In this document: positions 43,626 through 51,620 of the stretch, in pieces
Layout: each line of letters starts with the position of its first letter
How positions within the stretch are numbered: position 1 is the first letter of the stretch
Assembly: GCA_016707205.1 (NCBI GenBank)
Contig: JADJHZ010000015.1
Coordinates: 1 to 64,000, forward strand
Source of the DNA: Haliscomenobacter sp.
Lineage (GTDB): Bacteria; Bacteroidota; Bacteroidia; Chitinophagales; Saprospiraceae
Direction of reading: 5' to 3'
Length of the DNA stretch: 64,000 nucleotides
Translations under genes and position numbers: made by a program
The notes under the pieces: generated by a model
Told to the model about the DNA's origin: nothing
Databases searched by the model: none
Seen by the model: only the letters and a program-made list of their open reading frames with translations

Positions 43626-44090
43626 ATGAGAAAAATCCTGCTGTTGCTTGCCTTAGGTGTCTTCATGAGCGCCTGTGCCGGAAAAACGGACAAAACAGAT
43701 AAGACCGTTGAAAGCATGATGGAAGAAGAGCCGCTGGACCCCGGGAAAGGGTATTCGGAAATCAAACACGTTCCGCTCAACGATCCCTTAAATGCCTTTA
43801 TGGTGTCCAGAGGGAAAACGCTCTACGAAATGAAATGCGCATCCTGCCACGTACTCGACGATCCCAAGGTGATCGGTCCGGGGTGGAAAGGCGTTACGGA
43901 AAGGCGTTCTCCGGAGTGGATCATGAACATGATCACCAACGTGAACATCATGCTCGCTACCGATTCCACTGCCCAGGCATTGCTGAAAGATTGCCTGGTC
44001 CGCATGCCGGCTGAAAATATATCGGTTGGAGACGCCCGGGACATCCTGGAGTTCATGTTCGCCAACGACGGCAAACCGGTAGGGAAATAG
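43626..44090 (+). CDS. Single-heme c-type cytochrome lipoprotein
   Basis: A 154-residue lipoprotein. The signal peptide LLLLALGVFMSAC ends in a lipobox Cys, so the protein is anchored to a membrane facing the periplasm. A Lys/Glu-rich linker precedes the cytochrome c domain, which has one heme-attachment motif CASCH (after GKTLYEMK) and a likely axial Met in CLVRMPAENI. IGPGWKGVTERR and the C-terminal helix ARDILEFMFAND are typical of class I cytochrome c. It probably transfers electrons between respiratory or dehydrogenase partners; no partner gene lies beside it. The gene converges with the amidase gene. Confidence 0.9.
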   Translation: MRKILLLLALGVFMSACAGKTDKTDKTVESMMEEEPLDPGKGYSEIKHVPLNDPLNAFMVSRGKTLYEMKCASCHVLDDPKVIGPGWKGVTERRSPEWIMNMITNVNIMLATDSTAQALLKDCLVRMPAENISVGDARDILEFMFANDGKPVGK

Positions 44091-44102
44091 AGGTTAGACG
44101 TA

Positions 44103-44191
44103 AGGGGCTGTCTCAAATGACCGTTCTTTGCCACCGGTATAAAATATTTTTTAGCAGCCAGGGGCGAAGACGGTCTTCTGAGACAGCCCCT
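44103..44191. terminator. Bidirectional terminator-like inverted repeat (MITE-like ends)
   Basis: AGGGGCTGTCTCAAATGACCG (44103-44123, 21 bases with 44103-44115 identical) pairs with 44171-44191 with about three mismatches, between two converging genes. The outer sequence GGGGCTGTCTCA resembles the MITE ends at 42732 and 42908. The amidase stop codon (44190-44192) overlaps the right arm. The 47-base centre has no coding content. Confidence 0.65.
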
Positions 44192-46730
44192 ATTCCAAAT
44201 AGGCTTTTATTCCAGCGAAAATCTGCTCCGCCATTCGTTGGCGGAACGCGGGGGAAGCGAGTTTCTCCTCGTCTTCTGCGTGGCTCAGGAAGGCCATCTC
44301 CACCAAAATAGCAGGCCGGGAACTCATCCGGGTGACGTGGTAGTTGAACGACCCCACCACGCCAAACTCCGCCAATCCTAATTTCAGAAGTTCACCGTAC
44401 ATCGTGCGCGCAAAATCCTCCGAGTGTGGGTTGTGGTAGTAGGTACTAACCCCGCCAACGCGCAGGTATCCACCGCCGCCCGAGTTGGCGTGGATGCTCA
44501 CGTGGAGATCGGCATCTGAACGTTCTACCATAGTCCGTTTTTGCTCCAGGGTCATGTAGGTGTCGGTGGGGCGGACCTGGAGGACCTCCATGCCGGCCTC
44601 CCGGCAGATTTTTTCCAGCCGCAGCGCTACATCGAGGTTGACGTCTTTCTCCAATAGCCCGGACAGACCCTCAGCGCCGGTGTTGCTGCCTCCATGGCCC
44701 GCTTCGATGGACACCTTGATTCCCGCCAGGGTGGGCTTCCCATTGGCGGTTTGCAACGCCGGCGGATATTTCACCAGGAGAACCAGGCTGTTTCCTTCGG
44801 GTTGGAGGGTATATCCCCAGATTGGGTTATCGGTAAGGTTTACGACCAGTTCGTAGGTGTCGGGGCCGGGCTGTTCCCAACCCACCCAGTCGATCCGCTT
44901 CAGTCCGGCGCGGTGGGACATCCAGGTGCTGCTGGTTTTGACCCCGTACAACCGGATCCTAAGCTGGCGCTGCGTTGGATATACGTGCATGGAATAAGGG
45001 ACGGGCTCCGGATAGGGGATACGCAGGACATCCCCGGCTGCCGAAGGGCTAACGGAGACCGACTGGAGGTAATACTGAGGCCTGGAGGCGCCGGGCGGAA
45101 GAACCTCCACCGCTTTGTCTTCAATAAATCCTTCCGTTTGTGCATCCAGCTTGATCCGGTAATAATTTCCTGTTTTTCCAATGGATTGAAGAACGATGCC
45201 TTTGGGGTATTCTCCCAGCAGGGGGCCACCCAGCCGGATAGGCCCCATGTTATAGGCGATTAACGCGTTGTCCTGGATGATCCGGAGCATAGGATACGCG
45301 GTTTCTGGGTTGCTTTGGAATGCATGAGGAAAGGCATAGGTCCGTTTTCTTCCGGTGGAGCTGTCCTGCAAAACGAGCTGGGCCGAGTACATCTGCCCGG
45401 TCTTCAGGCGGCTGAAGGGCAGGTCGGTTTGATACGCACTGCTGCTGGAAAGGTCTTTGCGCTCCATTGGTAGCCGGACTTTACCGGGAGACAATTCCAC
45501 CCAACCCGCTTTCCCCTGGCTGCCGCTGAACGAAAACCGGATGCGGTCGGATGGAAGCCCTTGAATAGAGCTGCCAGGGCTTATGGAAGCAGAATCAATC
45601 CAAAGCTCGGTCGCAGGCCGGAGTAGAGCGGGCTGGTAATTGGTTTGCCAGAAGTAGGTTGCGGCTGCCCCATTGGGGTAAATTGCCGTTGCGCTTATCC
45701 GGTTGTTGCCTTGGGCAAGGGCGATGTCCCGAAAGAAAATCCCCGTTTCGTATTGTTTTACGTTTGCTCCATTGAAGGAACTTTCTGATGGGTATCCTGC
45801 TTTGGCCAGGAAGGCAAAGGTGGCATTGGAGGTTTCGGTTGAAGGGAAGCGCCTCAGCTCAACCCAGGGGTCTGTTCGTTCCACGGCGCCTTTCGGAGTT
45901 ATGGCGTACTTAAAGGGCAGTTTCCATGCGGAGGTAGATAACGGGATGGCCGTTTTTCCGGGCGTTTCCAACTGCAGGGTTTCCGGTAGGCTTGGAAGCA
46001 AGAAATAAAGCCATCCCTCGGAATCCGTCGTCTGGGTGGCGACGCGGCCGGCAACCGGAACGGAATAGGTTCCAGGATTGGCCACATGGAGCCCTATGGC
46101 CTGATTGGCCTGGATTCGTTTTTGGCCTAATGGAAACGAGGAGGGGAATGCCGCAGGGTTGGACCATTCGATAAAAAAGTCCGCCACTGGCAAGGCGTTT
46201 AGGCCCTCTTTCGCGTTTTTGTCTCTCCCCGCTGAAATCCAAAGATAGGGCTTCACCAACAACGCTTTGGCACTGATCGCTTCCTGGACCTCCGCCGGAA
46301 CACCCCAGAAGGAGAGCCCATCGATATCGTGGTGTTCGACAACGAGGGAAAGGATCGAAAGGGTTGTGACGTTATCCTCCGGGCTGCCGGGATGAAACAG
46401 AAGATGCGCTTCAAGCCCTTTCTCATGGGCGGTTTTTACAAAGGATTCCAGCAGGGCCGGTTGGGGCGTTTCCATGTTGGTGAGGCCTGCCAGGAGTAAA
46501 AACGCAGCTGAATGGCTTTCTTTTTTGCCTTTTTCCAAGGAAGCCTCCAAATCGGACGCGCCGGAAGGGATCAAAAATCCGGTTCGCGGTTTTTCGGCTG
46601 GCAGCGGCTCTTTACGGACGCCGGAAGGGGTCGTACAGGCAAATGCCCAGAGGGAAATTGCGAAAAGAACGCCCACGCAGAGTGGGTTGAGGGCCAAAAG
46701 GCGGTGGGCGGCGCAAGGGAAAGGGTTCAT
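44190..46730 (-). CDS. N-acetylmuramoyl-L-alanine amidase lipoprotein with a long N-terminal extension
   Basis: An 846-residue exported lipoprotein (ATG 46730; signal LLALNPLCVGVLFAISLWAF then AC). The C-terminal 190 residues form an Amidase_3 domain that cuts the MurNAc-L-Ala bond of peptidoglycan. Zinc and catalytic residues are visible: His in IEAGHGG, Glu in LLEKDVNL, His in VSIHAN and Glu in LVEMAFLSH. The N-terminal 200 residues (from TGFLIPSGASDLEAS) resemble a divergent TIM-barrel-like (GHL10-type) domain. Beta-rich segments (about 250-620) then precede the amidase, perhaps including SH3-like and AMIN-like parts. This is much longer than ordinary amidases of 300-450 residues. It lies downstream of SusD on the same strand but is separated by a strong inverted repeat, so it is probably not part of the PUL. 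Confidence 0.85.
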   Translation of the reverse strand: MNPFPCAAHRLLALNPLCVGVLFAISLWAFACTTPSGVRKEPLPAEKPRTGFLIPSGASDLEASLEKGKKESHSAAFLLLAGLTNMETPQPALLESFVKTAHEKGLEAHLLFHPGSPEDNVTTLSILSLVVEHHDIDGLSFWGVPAEVQEAISAKALLVKPYLWISAGRDKNAKEGLNALPVADFFIEWSNPAAFPSSFPLGQKRIQANQAIGLHVANPGTYSVPVAGRVATQTTDSEGWLYFLLPSLPETLQLETPGKTAIPLSTSAWKLPFKYAITPKGAVERTDPWVELRRFPSTETSNATFAFLAKAGYPSESSFNGANVKQYETGIFFRDIALAQGNNRISATAIYPNGAAATYFWQTNYQPALLRPATELWIDSASISPGSSIQGLPSDRIRFSFSGSQGKAGWVELSPGKVRLPMERKDLSSSSAYQTDLPFSRLKTGQMYSAQLVLQDSSTGRKRTYAFPHAFQSNPETAYPMLRIIQDNALIAYNMGPIRLGGPLLGEYPKGIVLQSIGKTGNYYRIKLDAQTEGFIEDKAVEVLPPGASRPQYYLQSVSVSPSAAGDVLRIPYPEPVPYSMHVYPTQRQLRIRLYGVKTSSTWMSHRAGLKRIDWVGWEQPGPDTYELVVNLTDNPIWGYTLQPEGNSLVLLVKYPPALQTANGKPTLAGIKVSIEAGHGGSNTGAEGLSGLLEKDVNLDVALRLEKICREAGMEVLQVRPTDTYMTLEQKRTMVERSDADLHVSIHANSGGGGYLRVGGVSTYYHNPHSEDFARTMYGELLKLGLAEFGVVGSFNYHVTRMSSRPAILVEMAFLSHAEDEEKLASPAFRQRMAEQIFAGIKAYLE

Positions 46731-46735
46731 ATACA

Positions 46736-46819
46736 AAGTTTCGACGTTGCGAAGTTACGACGTTGCGGCGTCGAAACCTCGCAACGTCGTAACTTCGCAA
46801 CGTCGAAACCTCACAACGT
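46736..46819. repeat. Octamer arrays forming a perfect 29-base inverted repeat
   Basis: Four octamers of form ANGTTNCG (46736-46767) and six of the complementary form CGNAACNT or a close variant (46772-46819) lie head to head. Within them 46739-46767 and 46780-46808 are perfect inverted repeats of 29 bases around a 12-base loop. The unit separates the SusD stop from the amidase start and ends 5 bases before the amidase ATG (46730), so it may terminate the PUL transcript or affect amidase expression. Confidence 0.8.
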
Positions 46820-46821
46820 GA

Positions 46822-48312
46822 TCAATAATTCGGATTCTGGGTCAAATTCCCCCCGCTCAGGGCGATTTCCGTTTGCGGGATGGGGAAGAGTTCGTGCTTA
46901 CCGGAGACGAAGTTTTTGCCAAGCGCTTTCATCGTGGAAGCGGCCCGGCCGGTGCGTACGAGGTCGAACCAGCGGTGTTGCTCCATAGCGAGTTCGGAGC
47001 GGCGCTCGCGCCAGATAGCTTCGCGCAGTTGGTCCTTGTTGGTAATGGTGATGTCTGGGAGCACGTTGCGGGTTCCGCGGGCGCGTTTGCGCACCTGATT
47101 GAGGTACGTCAGGGCATCCTGGGCTTTCCCGTTCTCGTTGAGGGCCTCAGCGGCCAGGAGCAATACGTCGGCATAGCGGAGCATGCGGAGGTTGCTGGGG
47201 CCGTTATCCTGGAGCAGGGCGTGAGAAGGAGTCCATGCTTTTTGGCTATAGCGCTCGCCCTCCATTTCTTTGTTGTCTTCTATCAGGGCCGATCCATCCG
47301 GAAGGGCTTCGCCGACCTCCAGGATGGTTGCGTCCCGGCGGGGATCTCCGCGCTCGTAGGATTTGACGAGGTCGTCGGAGGGGAGGTTAAAGCCCCATCC
47401 CAGGTTGGGGGTTCCTCTTACTCCCTGGACCATATTCCAGGGGGTTGCTCCGCCGTAAGAATCTTCCAAGGCGGTTGCCTGCACTTCCCAAACCGACTCG
47501 CTGGAGTTTTCGCCCTCCTGCAGGAAGATTTTGGAATAATCCGCCAACAAGTCGTATTCTTTGGAGTTAATGACTTCCATGGCATATTTTTCCGCGTTGG
47601 GATAGTCTTTGATCGTCAAATAAACCTTAGCCAAAAGCCCGCGCGCAGCGCCCTTGGTTACCCTGCCCAAGTCGGCTGGGGCATACTTGGATTTTTCGGG
47701 GAGGGAAGCGACCGCGTCCGTCAGGTCTTTAAGGATCTGGGCGTATACCTGGGCTACCGGCGTCCGCGTCTGGGTGTAGAATTCGTTCTGCGTAAGGGGG
47801 ACGAGGATCAGCGGAACGTCCCCAAACCAACGCACCAGATTGAAGTAGAAATGGGCCCGCAGGAATTTGGACTCGCCGATGAGGCGCTGCCGAAGCGTTT
47901 CATCCATTTGGGGTACTCCGGGAATCCCTTCAATGGCAATATTGGCCCGGAAAATTCCCTGGTATTGGCCCTGCCACGTTTGCTGGATCTCTTCCGGGAA
48001 GCGGGAATCGTAAGTGAAGTCATCAAAGGTGGTCAGCTTTTGCGCGTCCGCAGGGAAGCTCCCCTTCGTGGCGTCGTCTGAAACCATATCCGTCATGGAT
48101 AACCATGGGAAGGAGACCAGATTCCAGGACCGCAATTGGTTGTATACCGCATTGGTAGCCCAAATCGCGTGATCGGACGTGGTAAAATAATTACTCGCGT
48201 TAATCACGCCCTGGGGCTTGACTTCCAGAAAATCGGAATTTTCGCAAGCTGGTGCAGTCAACAGCGCCAACCCGATTACGCCTATTTGAAAAAGGAATTT
48301 CTTTATGTTCAT
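46822..48312 (-). CDS. SusD/RagB family outer-membrane glycan-binding lipoprotein
   Basis: A 496-residue lipoprotein with signal peptide and lipobox (LALLTAPAC), then the SusD start DFLEVKPQGVINASNYFTT. The TPR-like helical core contains RLIGESKFLRAHFYFNLVRW, TKGAARGLLAKVYLTIKD and LNQVRKRARGTRNVLP, and the C-terminal signature is AIWRERRSELAMEQHRWFDL. It caps the SusC transporter encoded directly upstream (262-base gap) and captures oligosaccharides at the cell surface. Length and motifs are normal. It is the last gene of the PUL. Confidence 0.93.
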   Translation of the reverse strand: MNIKKFLFQIGVIGLALLTAPACENSDFLEVKPQGVINASNYFTTSDHAIWATNAVYNQLRSWNLVSFPWLSMTDMVSDDATKGSFPADAQKLTTFDDFTYDSRFPEEIQQTWQGQYQGIFRANIAIEGIPGVPQMDETLRQRLIGESKFLRAHFYFNLVRWFGDVPLILVPLTQNEFYTQTRTPVAQVYAQILKDLTDAVASLPEKSKYAPADLGRVTKGAARGLLAKVYLTIKDYPNAEKYAMEVINSKEYDLLADYSKIFLQEGENSSESVWEVQATALEDSYGGATPWNMVQGVRGTPNLGWGFNLPSDDLVKSYERGDPRRDATILEVGEALPDGSALIEDNKEMEGERYSQKAWTPSHALLQDNGPSNLRMLRYADVLLLAAEALNENGKAQDALTYLNQVRKRARGTRNVLPDITITNKDQLREAIWRERRSELAMEQHRWFDLVRTGRAASTMKALGKNFVSGKHELFPIPQTEIALSGGNLTQNPNY

Positions 48313-48332
48313 ATTGCCATTTTTTTAGGATG

Positions 48333-48388
48333 TACGAATTACGATTTACGATTTACGAGGTACGATTTACGAAGTACGAGGTACGAGA
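48333..48388. repeat. Eight tandem heptamers TACGANN
   Basis: Eight units in exact 7-base register, with the last two bases varying (AT, TT, TT, GG, TT, AG, GG, GA). The array sits 21 bases 5' of the SusD start codon. The same heptamer family occurs at 55302-55357, 24 bases 5' of the GH144 lipoprotein gene. Confidence 0.85.
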
Positions 48389-48432
48389 TTCAAGGGGGCG
48401 TTTCAGCTAAGCTCAAGAACCTGTAACGCGCC

Positions 48433-48570
48433 CCCTGTTGGTCGTAGTCCCTGTTGGTCGTAGTCTTCAGACTACGACCAGGCAGGTCTTCAGACCGAGT
48501 GGGCTACCTCCCTGTTGGTCGTAGTCTTCAGACTACGACTAGGTAGGTCTTCAGACCGAGTAGGCTACCC
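48433..48570. repeat. Two and a fraction direct repeats of 61 bases with palindromes
   Basis: Copies at 48449-48509 and 48510-48570, with a 16-base partial copy before them (48433-48448). Each holds a palindrome centred on GTAGTCTTCAGACTAC (48456-48479; 48517-48540 with one end mismatch) and a second one, GGTCTTCAGACC (48485-48496, 48546-48557). The stems have a 2-base TC loop. The SusC stop follows at 48574-48576, so the unit may weaken transcription between SusC and SusD or protect the SusC mRNA end. Confidence 0.8.
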
Positions 48571-48573
48571 CTA

Positions 48574-51500
48574 TCAAAACCCTACGTTTATTCCAAACAA
48601 AAACGTTTTAGACACGGGATAGATCCCGCCGTCGATTCCTACCCGGGTGACTGCCCCGCTGCCGATTTCCGGGGTGTAACCGGTATACTGGGTCCAGGTA
48701 GCCAGGTTATTGGCGCTTACGTAGACCCTTAAATTGCTTAAAAATAGTTTCTTGGTCAAGGTTTTGGGCAGGGTATATCCCAAAACGACGCTTCTGAGGC
48801 GAAAAAAGGAACCCTCTTCGATAAAGTTTTCCGAAACGGAAAAGTTGGGGTACCCGCCATTCATAATACGCGGTTCGGAGTTGCTGGTTCCTTCTCCGTT
48901 CCACCGGTCGAGGAAAGAGGCTTCGAAGTTGGGCATGCCAAACCCGCGCGCCATTTTTTTGGAATTGAGGATCTTGTTTCCGCTGACCCCGTTAAAATCG
49001 GCGGATAGGTCGAACCCGCTGTATTCCAGGCTGAAGTTAAATCCATAGATGAACGTCGGAATAGCGCTTCCGAGGAAGGCCCTGTCCCGGCTGTTGATAA
49101 TGCCGTCGCCGTTGAGGTCTTCAAAGCGCAAATCTCCTGGTTTTACCGCTTGCTGGCTAGGGTATTGGGCAATTTCTTCTGCGTTTTGATACACTCCGGC
49201 TACCTGGTAGCCATAGAAGGAGCCAATAGGCCTGCCGATGGTGGTCAGGGTGGCAAATTCTCCAGTGATGGCCACGTCGGGGATGGTGTCCTGGCCGGTG
49301 CCGAGGGCGAGAACCTCGTTTTTCACCGTAGAGCCGAGCAGGCCGATGCGGTAGTTGAATTTACCGGCCTTGCTGGAGTAGTTCACGGTAAAATCGACCC
49401 CGGAGTTGACGACATCGGCTGCGTTGACGTATGGATCTCCGGCAGAACCCACGTAGTCCGGAATCGGTACGGGGACCAGGATTTTTTCGCTTTTCCGGTT
49501 GTAATAGTCGGCTTCGATGGTCAGGCGGTTGTCGATCAAACCCAATTCAAAACCTACGTTGGAGCTGGTTGTCTCTTCCCATTGGAGCAAGGGATTTGCC
49601 AGGCTGATGATGGAAGCCCCGAACGTCAGTTTTTCATCCGGTCCGAAGACGGCGCTCAGGTTGTTGGTGACGGTAGGGACGGCGGCGTCGGAAGGGAATT
49701 TGTCGTTCCCCAGGCGGCCCCAGCTGGCGCGAATCTTGAGGTTGTCGATGAATTCCTGGGATTTAAGGAAGGGCTCTTCCGTGACCCTCCATGCTAAAGC
49801 GAAGGAAGGGAAACTTCCGAATCGCCGCTCGGAACCGAACTTGGAGGAACCATCGCGACGGAAGGTTCCGGTAAAGAGATACCGGTCCATGAGGGAGTAG
49901 TTAAGCCGGAACAACACCGACTCATACCGTTCGGGGGTAAACCCGTAACTGTAGTTGGTTGCCGTTTCACTATCCCCGGAGTTGAGGTAGAAAAAGTCCT
50001 CGGTGTCTCCGATCAGGTCGAGGCGGGAGCCTCCCACCGCGTCGCCTCCGCTGGATTGGCGGGAGTATCCGGCGAGTACGTTAATGCGGTGGATGCCAAA
50101 ATCTTTGGAATAGCTGGCGGTGTTTTCCCACTGCCAGTTAAAGTAGCGGGAAGCCCCTATGAAAACCCGGCTGTTGGGGTTAAGCTGGCGGTTATCGACT
50201 TCAAATTTCGGTTCAAAGCTTTTGGACCGGTTGTAGACCAGGTTAAAGCCGAGGCTTGAACGCAGGGTCAGGTTCTTAACCGGATAGATCTCCGAATACA
50301 GGTTCCCGTTAAACTGCTGCCCATACCCCCGGTTGTAGCTGTTGTATTCCAGTTGGGCGGCAGGGTTGCTCACGTTGGAGGTAAAGGAGGTGCTCCCGAA
50401 TTTACCCAGGCTGTCGATCGGCTGGATGCGCGGGTCTGCTGCATAGGCATTGAACACAATCCCTCCGGGCTCCCCGTTGTTGTTGGTGGAAATAAATGCC
50501 AGGTTGTGACCGAATTTCAACCCTTTGACCAAATTGTACTCGTTGTTTACCCTCAGGGAGTACCGTTGGAAGTAAGAGGTTTCAATGATCCCGTCCTGCA
50601 GGAAAACATCCCCGCTGATGCTGTACGTCATGGCTTCGGAGCCGCCGGAAACGCTCAGGTTGATATTCTGAATGGGAGCGTCGCGGAAAATAACGTTCTG
50701 CCAATCCGTTCCTTGTCCAAACATTTCCGGGTTGGGGTAGGGGGGGGTAATCCCCACGTTTTTGCTAAACTCATTTACCAGTTCGGCGTACTGGGTCCCA
50801 TTGGCCAGGTCGATTTTCTTATCGATTTGCTGCATCCCGGAATAGGCATTGAGGCTAAAGCGGGCTCGTTGCCCACGGGACCCTTTTTTCGTCGTGATCA
50901 GGATAACCCCATTGGCGCCCCGGGTGCCGTAAATAGCAGCCGAGGAAGCGTCTTTCAGCACTTCCATCCGCTCAATATCGTTGGGGTTGAGAAAGTCGAT
51001 ATTATCCAGAATAAGGCCATCGACCACATAAATGGGGCTGGCATTATTCAGGGTGCCGGTGCCGCGCACCCGGATTACCGGAGCTTCTCCCGGGCGGCCG
51101 CTACCCGCCGTCACTTGTACGCCGGCGATCTTGCCCTGTAGCGCCTGGGTGACGTTGGCAGAAGCGACCTTTTGGAGGTCCTCCGACTTCACGCTGGCCA
51201 CCGAGCCGGTGAGGTCGCTTTTTCGCTGGGTTCCGTACCCGACGACGACTACTTCGTTGAGCATTTGGGATTCCTCCCTCATGGTAACGGTTAATTGCGT
51301 CTGGCCCTTAAGCAGGATTTCCTGGTTGGCATATCCGGTATAGCTAAACACCAGGGTGGCATTGGGATCGGAGACCATTAGTTCGAAGTTTCCATCCAGG
51401 TCGGTCACCGTTCCTTCGGTCGAGTTTTTGATCATGATATTGACCCCGATCAATCCTTCCGGGGTCTCGTCGATCACCTTGCCAGTCACCTTTATCTGGG

Positions 51501-51582
51501 CAGCCAGATGTAGGCTTCCAAAAAAGAAAAGCAAGGTAAAAACGGCCCACTTCAATTTCAGGCAACTGCTTTTTGGTTTCAT
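48574..51582 (-). CDS. SusC/RagA family TonB-dependent outer-membrane transporter
   Basis: A 1,002-residue transporter that imports oligosaccharides across the outer membrane with TonB energy. Signal peptide (FTLLFFFGSLHLAAQ), carboxypeptidase-regulatory-like N-terminal domain (VTGKVIDETPEGLIGVNI, TDLDGNFEL, about 30-105), then the region LNEVVVVGYGTQRKSDLTGS and the plug (NVTQALQGKIAGVQVTAG, PIYVVDGLILDN, DASSAAIYGTRGANGVILI). The 22-strand barrel follows, ending with FLFGINVGF and a terminal Phe as needed for outer-membrane insertion. No frameshift. It pairs with SusD downstream; the GH3 gene ends 38 bases upstream. Confidence 0.95.
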   Translation of the reverse strand: MKPKSSCLKLKWAVFTLLFFFGSLHLAAQIKVTGKVIDETPEGLIGVNIMIKNSTEGTVTDLDGNFELMVSDPNATLVFSYTGYANQEILLKGQTQLTVTMREESQMLNEVVVVGYGTQRKSDLTGSVASVKSEDLQKVASANVTQALQGKIAGVQVTAGSGRPGEAPVIRVRGTGTLNNASPIYVVDGLILDNIDFLNPNDIERMEVLKDASSAAIYGTRGANGVILITTKKGSRGQRARFSLNAYSGMQQIDKKIDLANGTQYAELVNEFSKNVGITPPYPNPEMFGQGTDWQNVIFRDAPIQNINLSVSGGSEAMTYSISGDVFLQDGIIETSYFQRYSLRVNNEYNLVKGLKFGHNLAFISTNNNGEPGGIVFNAYAADPRIQPIDSLGKFGSTSFTSNVSNPAAQLEYNSYNRGYGQQFNGNLYSEIYPVKNLTLRSSLGFNLVYNRSKSFEPKFEVDNRQLNPNSRVFIGASRYFNWQWENTASYSKDFGIHRINVLAGYSRQSSGGDAVGGSRLDLIGDTEDFFYLNSGDSETATNYSYGFTPERYESVLFRLNYSLMDRYLFTGTFRRDGSSKFGSERRFGSFPSFALAWRVTEEPFLKSQEFIDNLKIRASWGRLGNDKFPSDAAVPTVTNNLSAVFGPDEKLTFGASIISLANPLLQWEETTSSNVGFELGLIDNRLTIEADYYNRKSEKILVPVPIPDYVGSAGDPYVNAADVVNSGVDFTVNYSSKAGKFNYRIGLLGSTVKNEVLALGTGQDTIPDVAITGEFATLTTIGRPIGSFYGYQVAGVYQNAEEIAQYPSQQAVKPGDLRFEDLNGDGIINSRDRAFLGSAIPTFIYGFNFSLEYSGFDLSADFNGVSGNKILNSKKMARGFGMPNFEASFLDRWNGEGTSNSEPRIMNGGYPNFSVSENFIEEGSFFRLRSVVLGYTLPKTLTKKLFLSNLRVYVSANNLATWTQYTGYTPEIGSGAVTRVGIDGGIYPVSKTFLFGINVGF

Positions 51583-51620
51583 AAAGGAGTGTTTTTATGG
51601 TAAGGCAAAATCTATGGCAT

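Larger units (their letters stand above)
48313..48573. other. Repeat-rich intergenic region between SusC and SusD genes
   Basis: The gap between susC-like and susD-like genes is usually short; here it is 261 bases filled by a heptamer array (48333-48388) and palindromic direct repeats (48433-48570). Nothing coding was found. Confidence 0.7.

Noticed and set aside
50353..51141. 262-codon open frame opposite the SusC gene
   Set aside because: SusC coding evidence is overwhelming; the opposite frame has no recognisable start context or motif.
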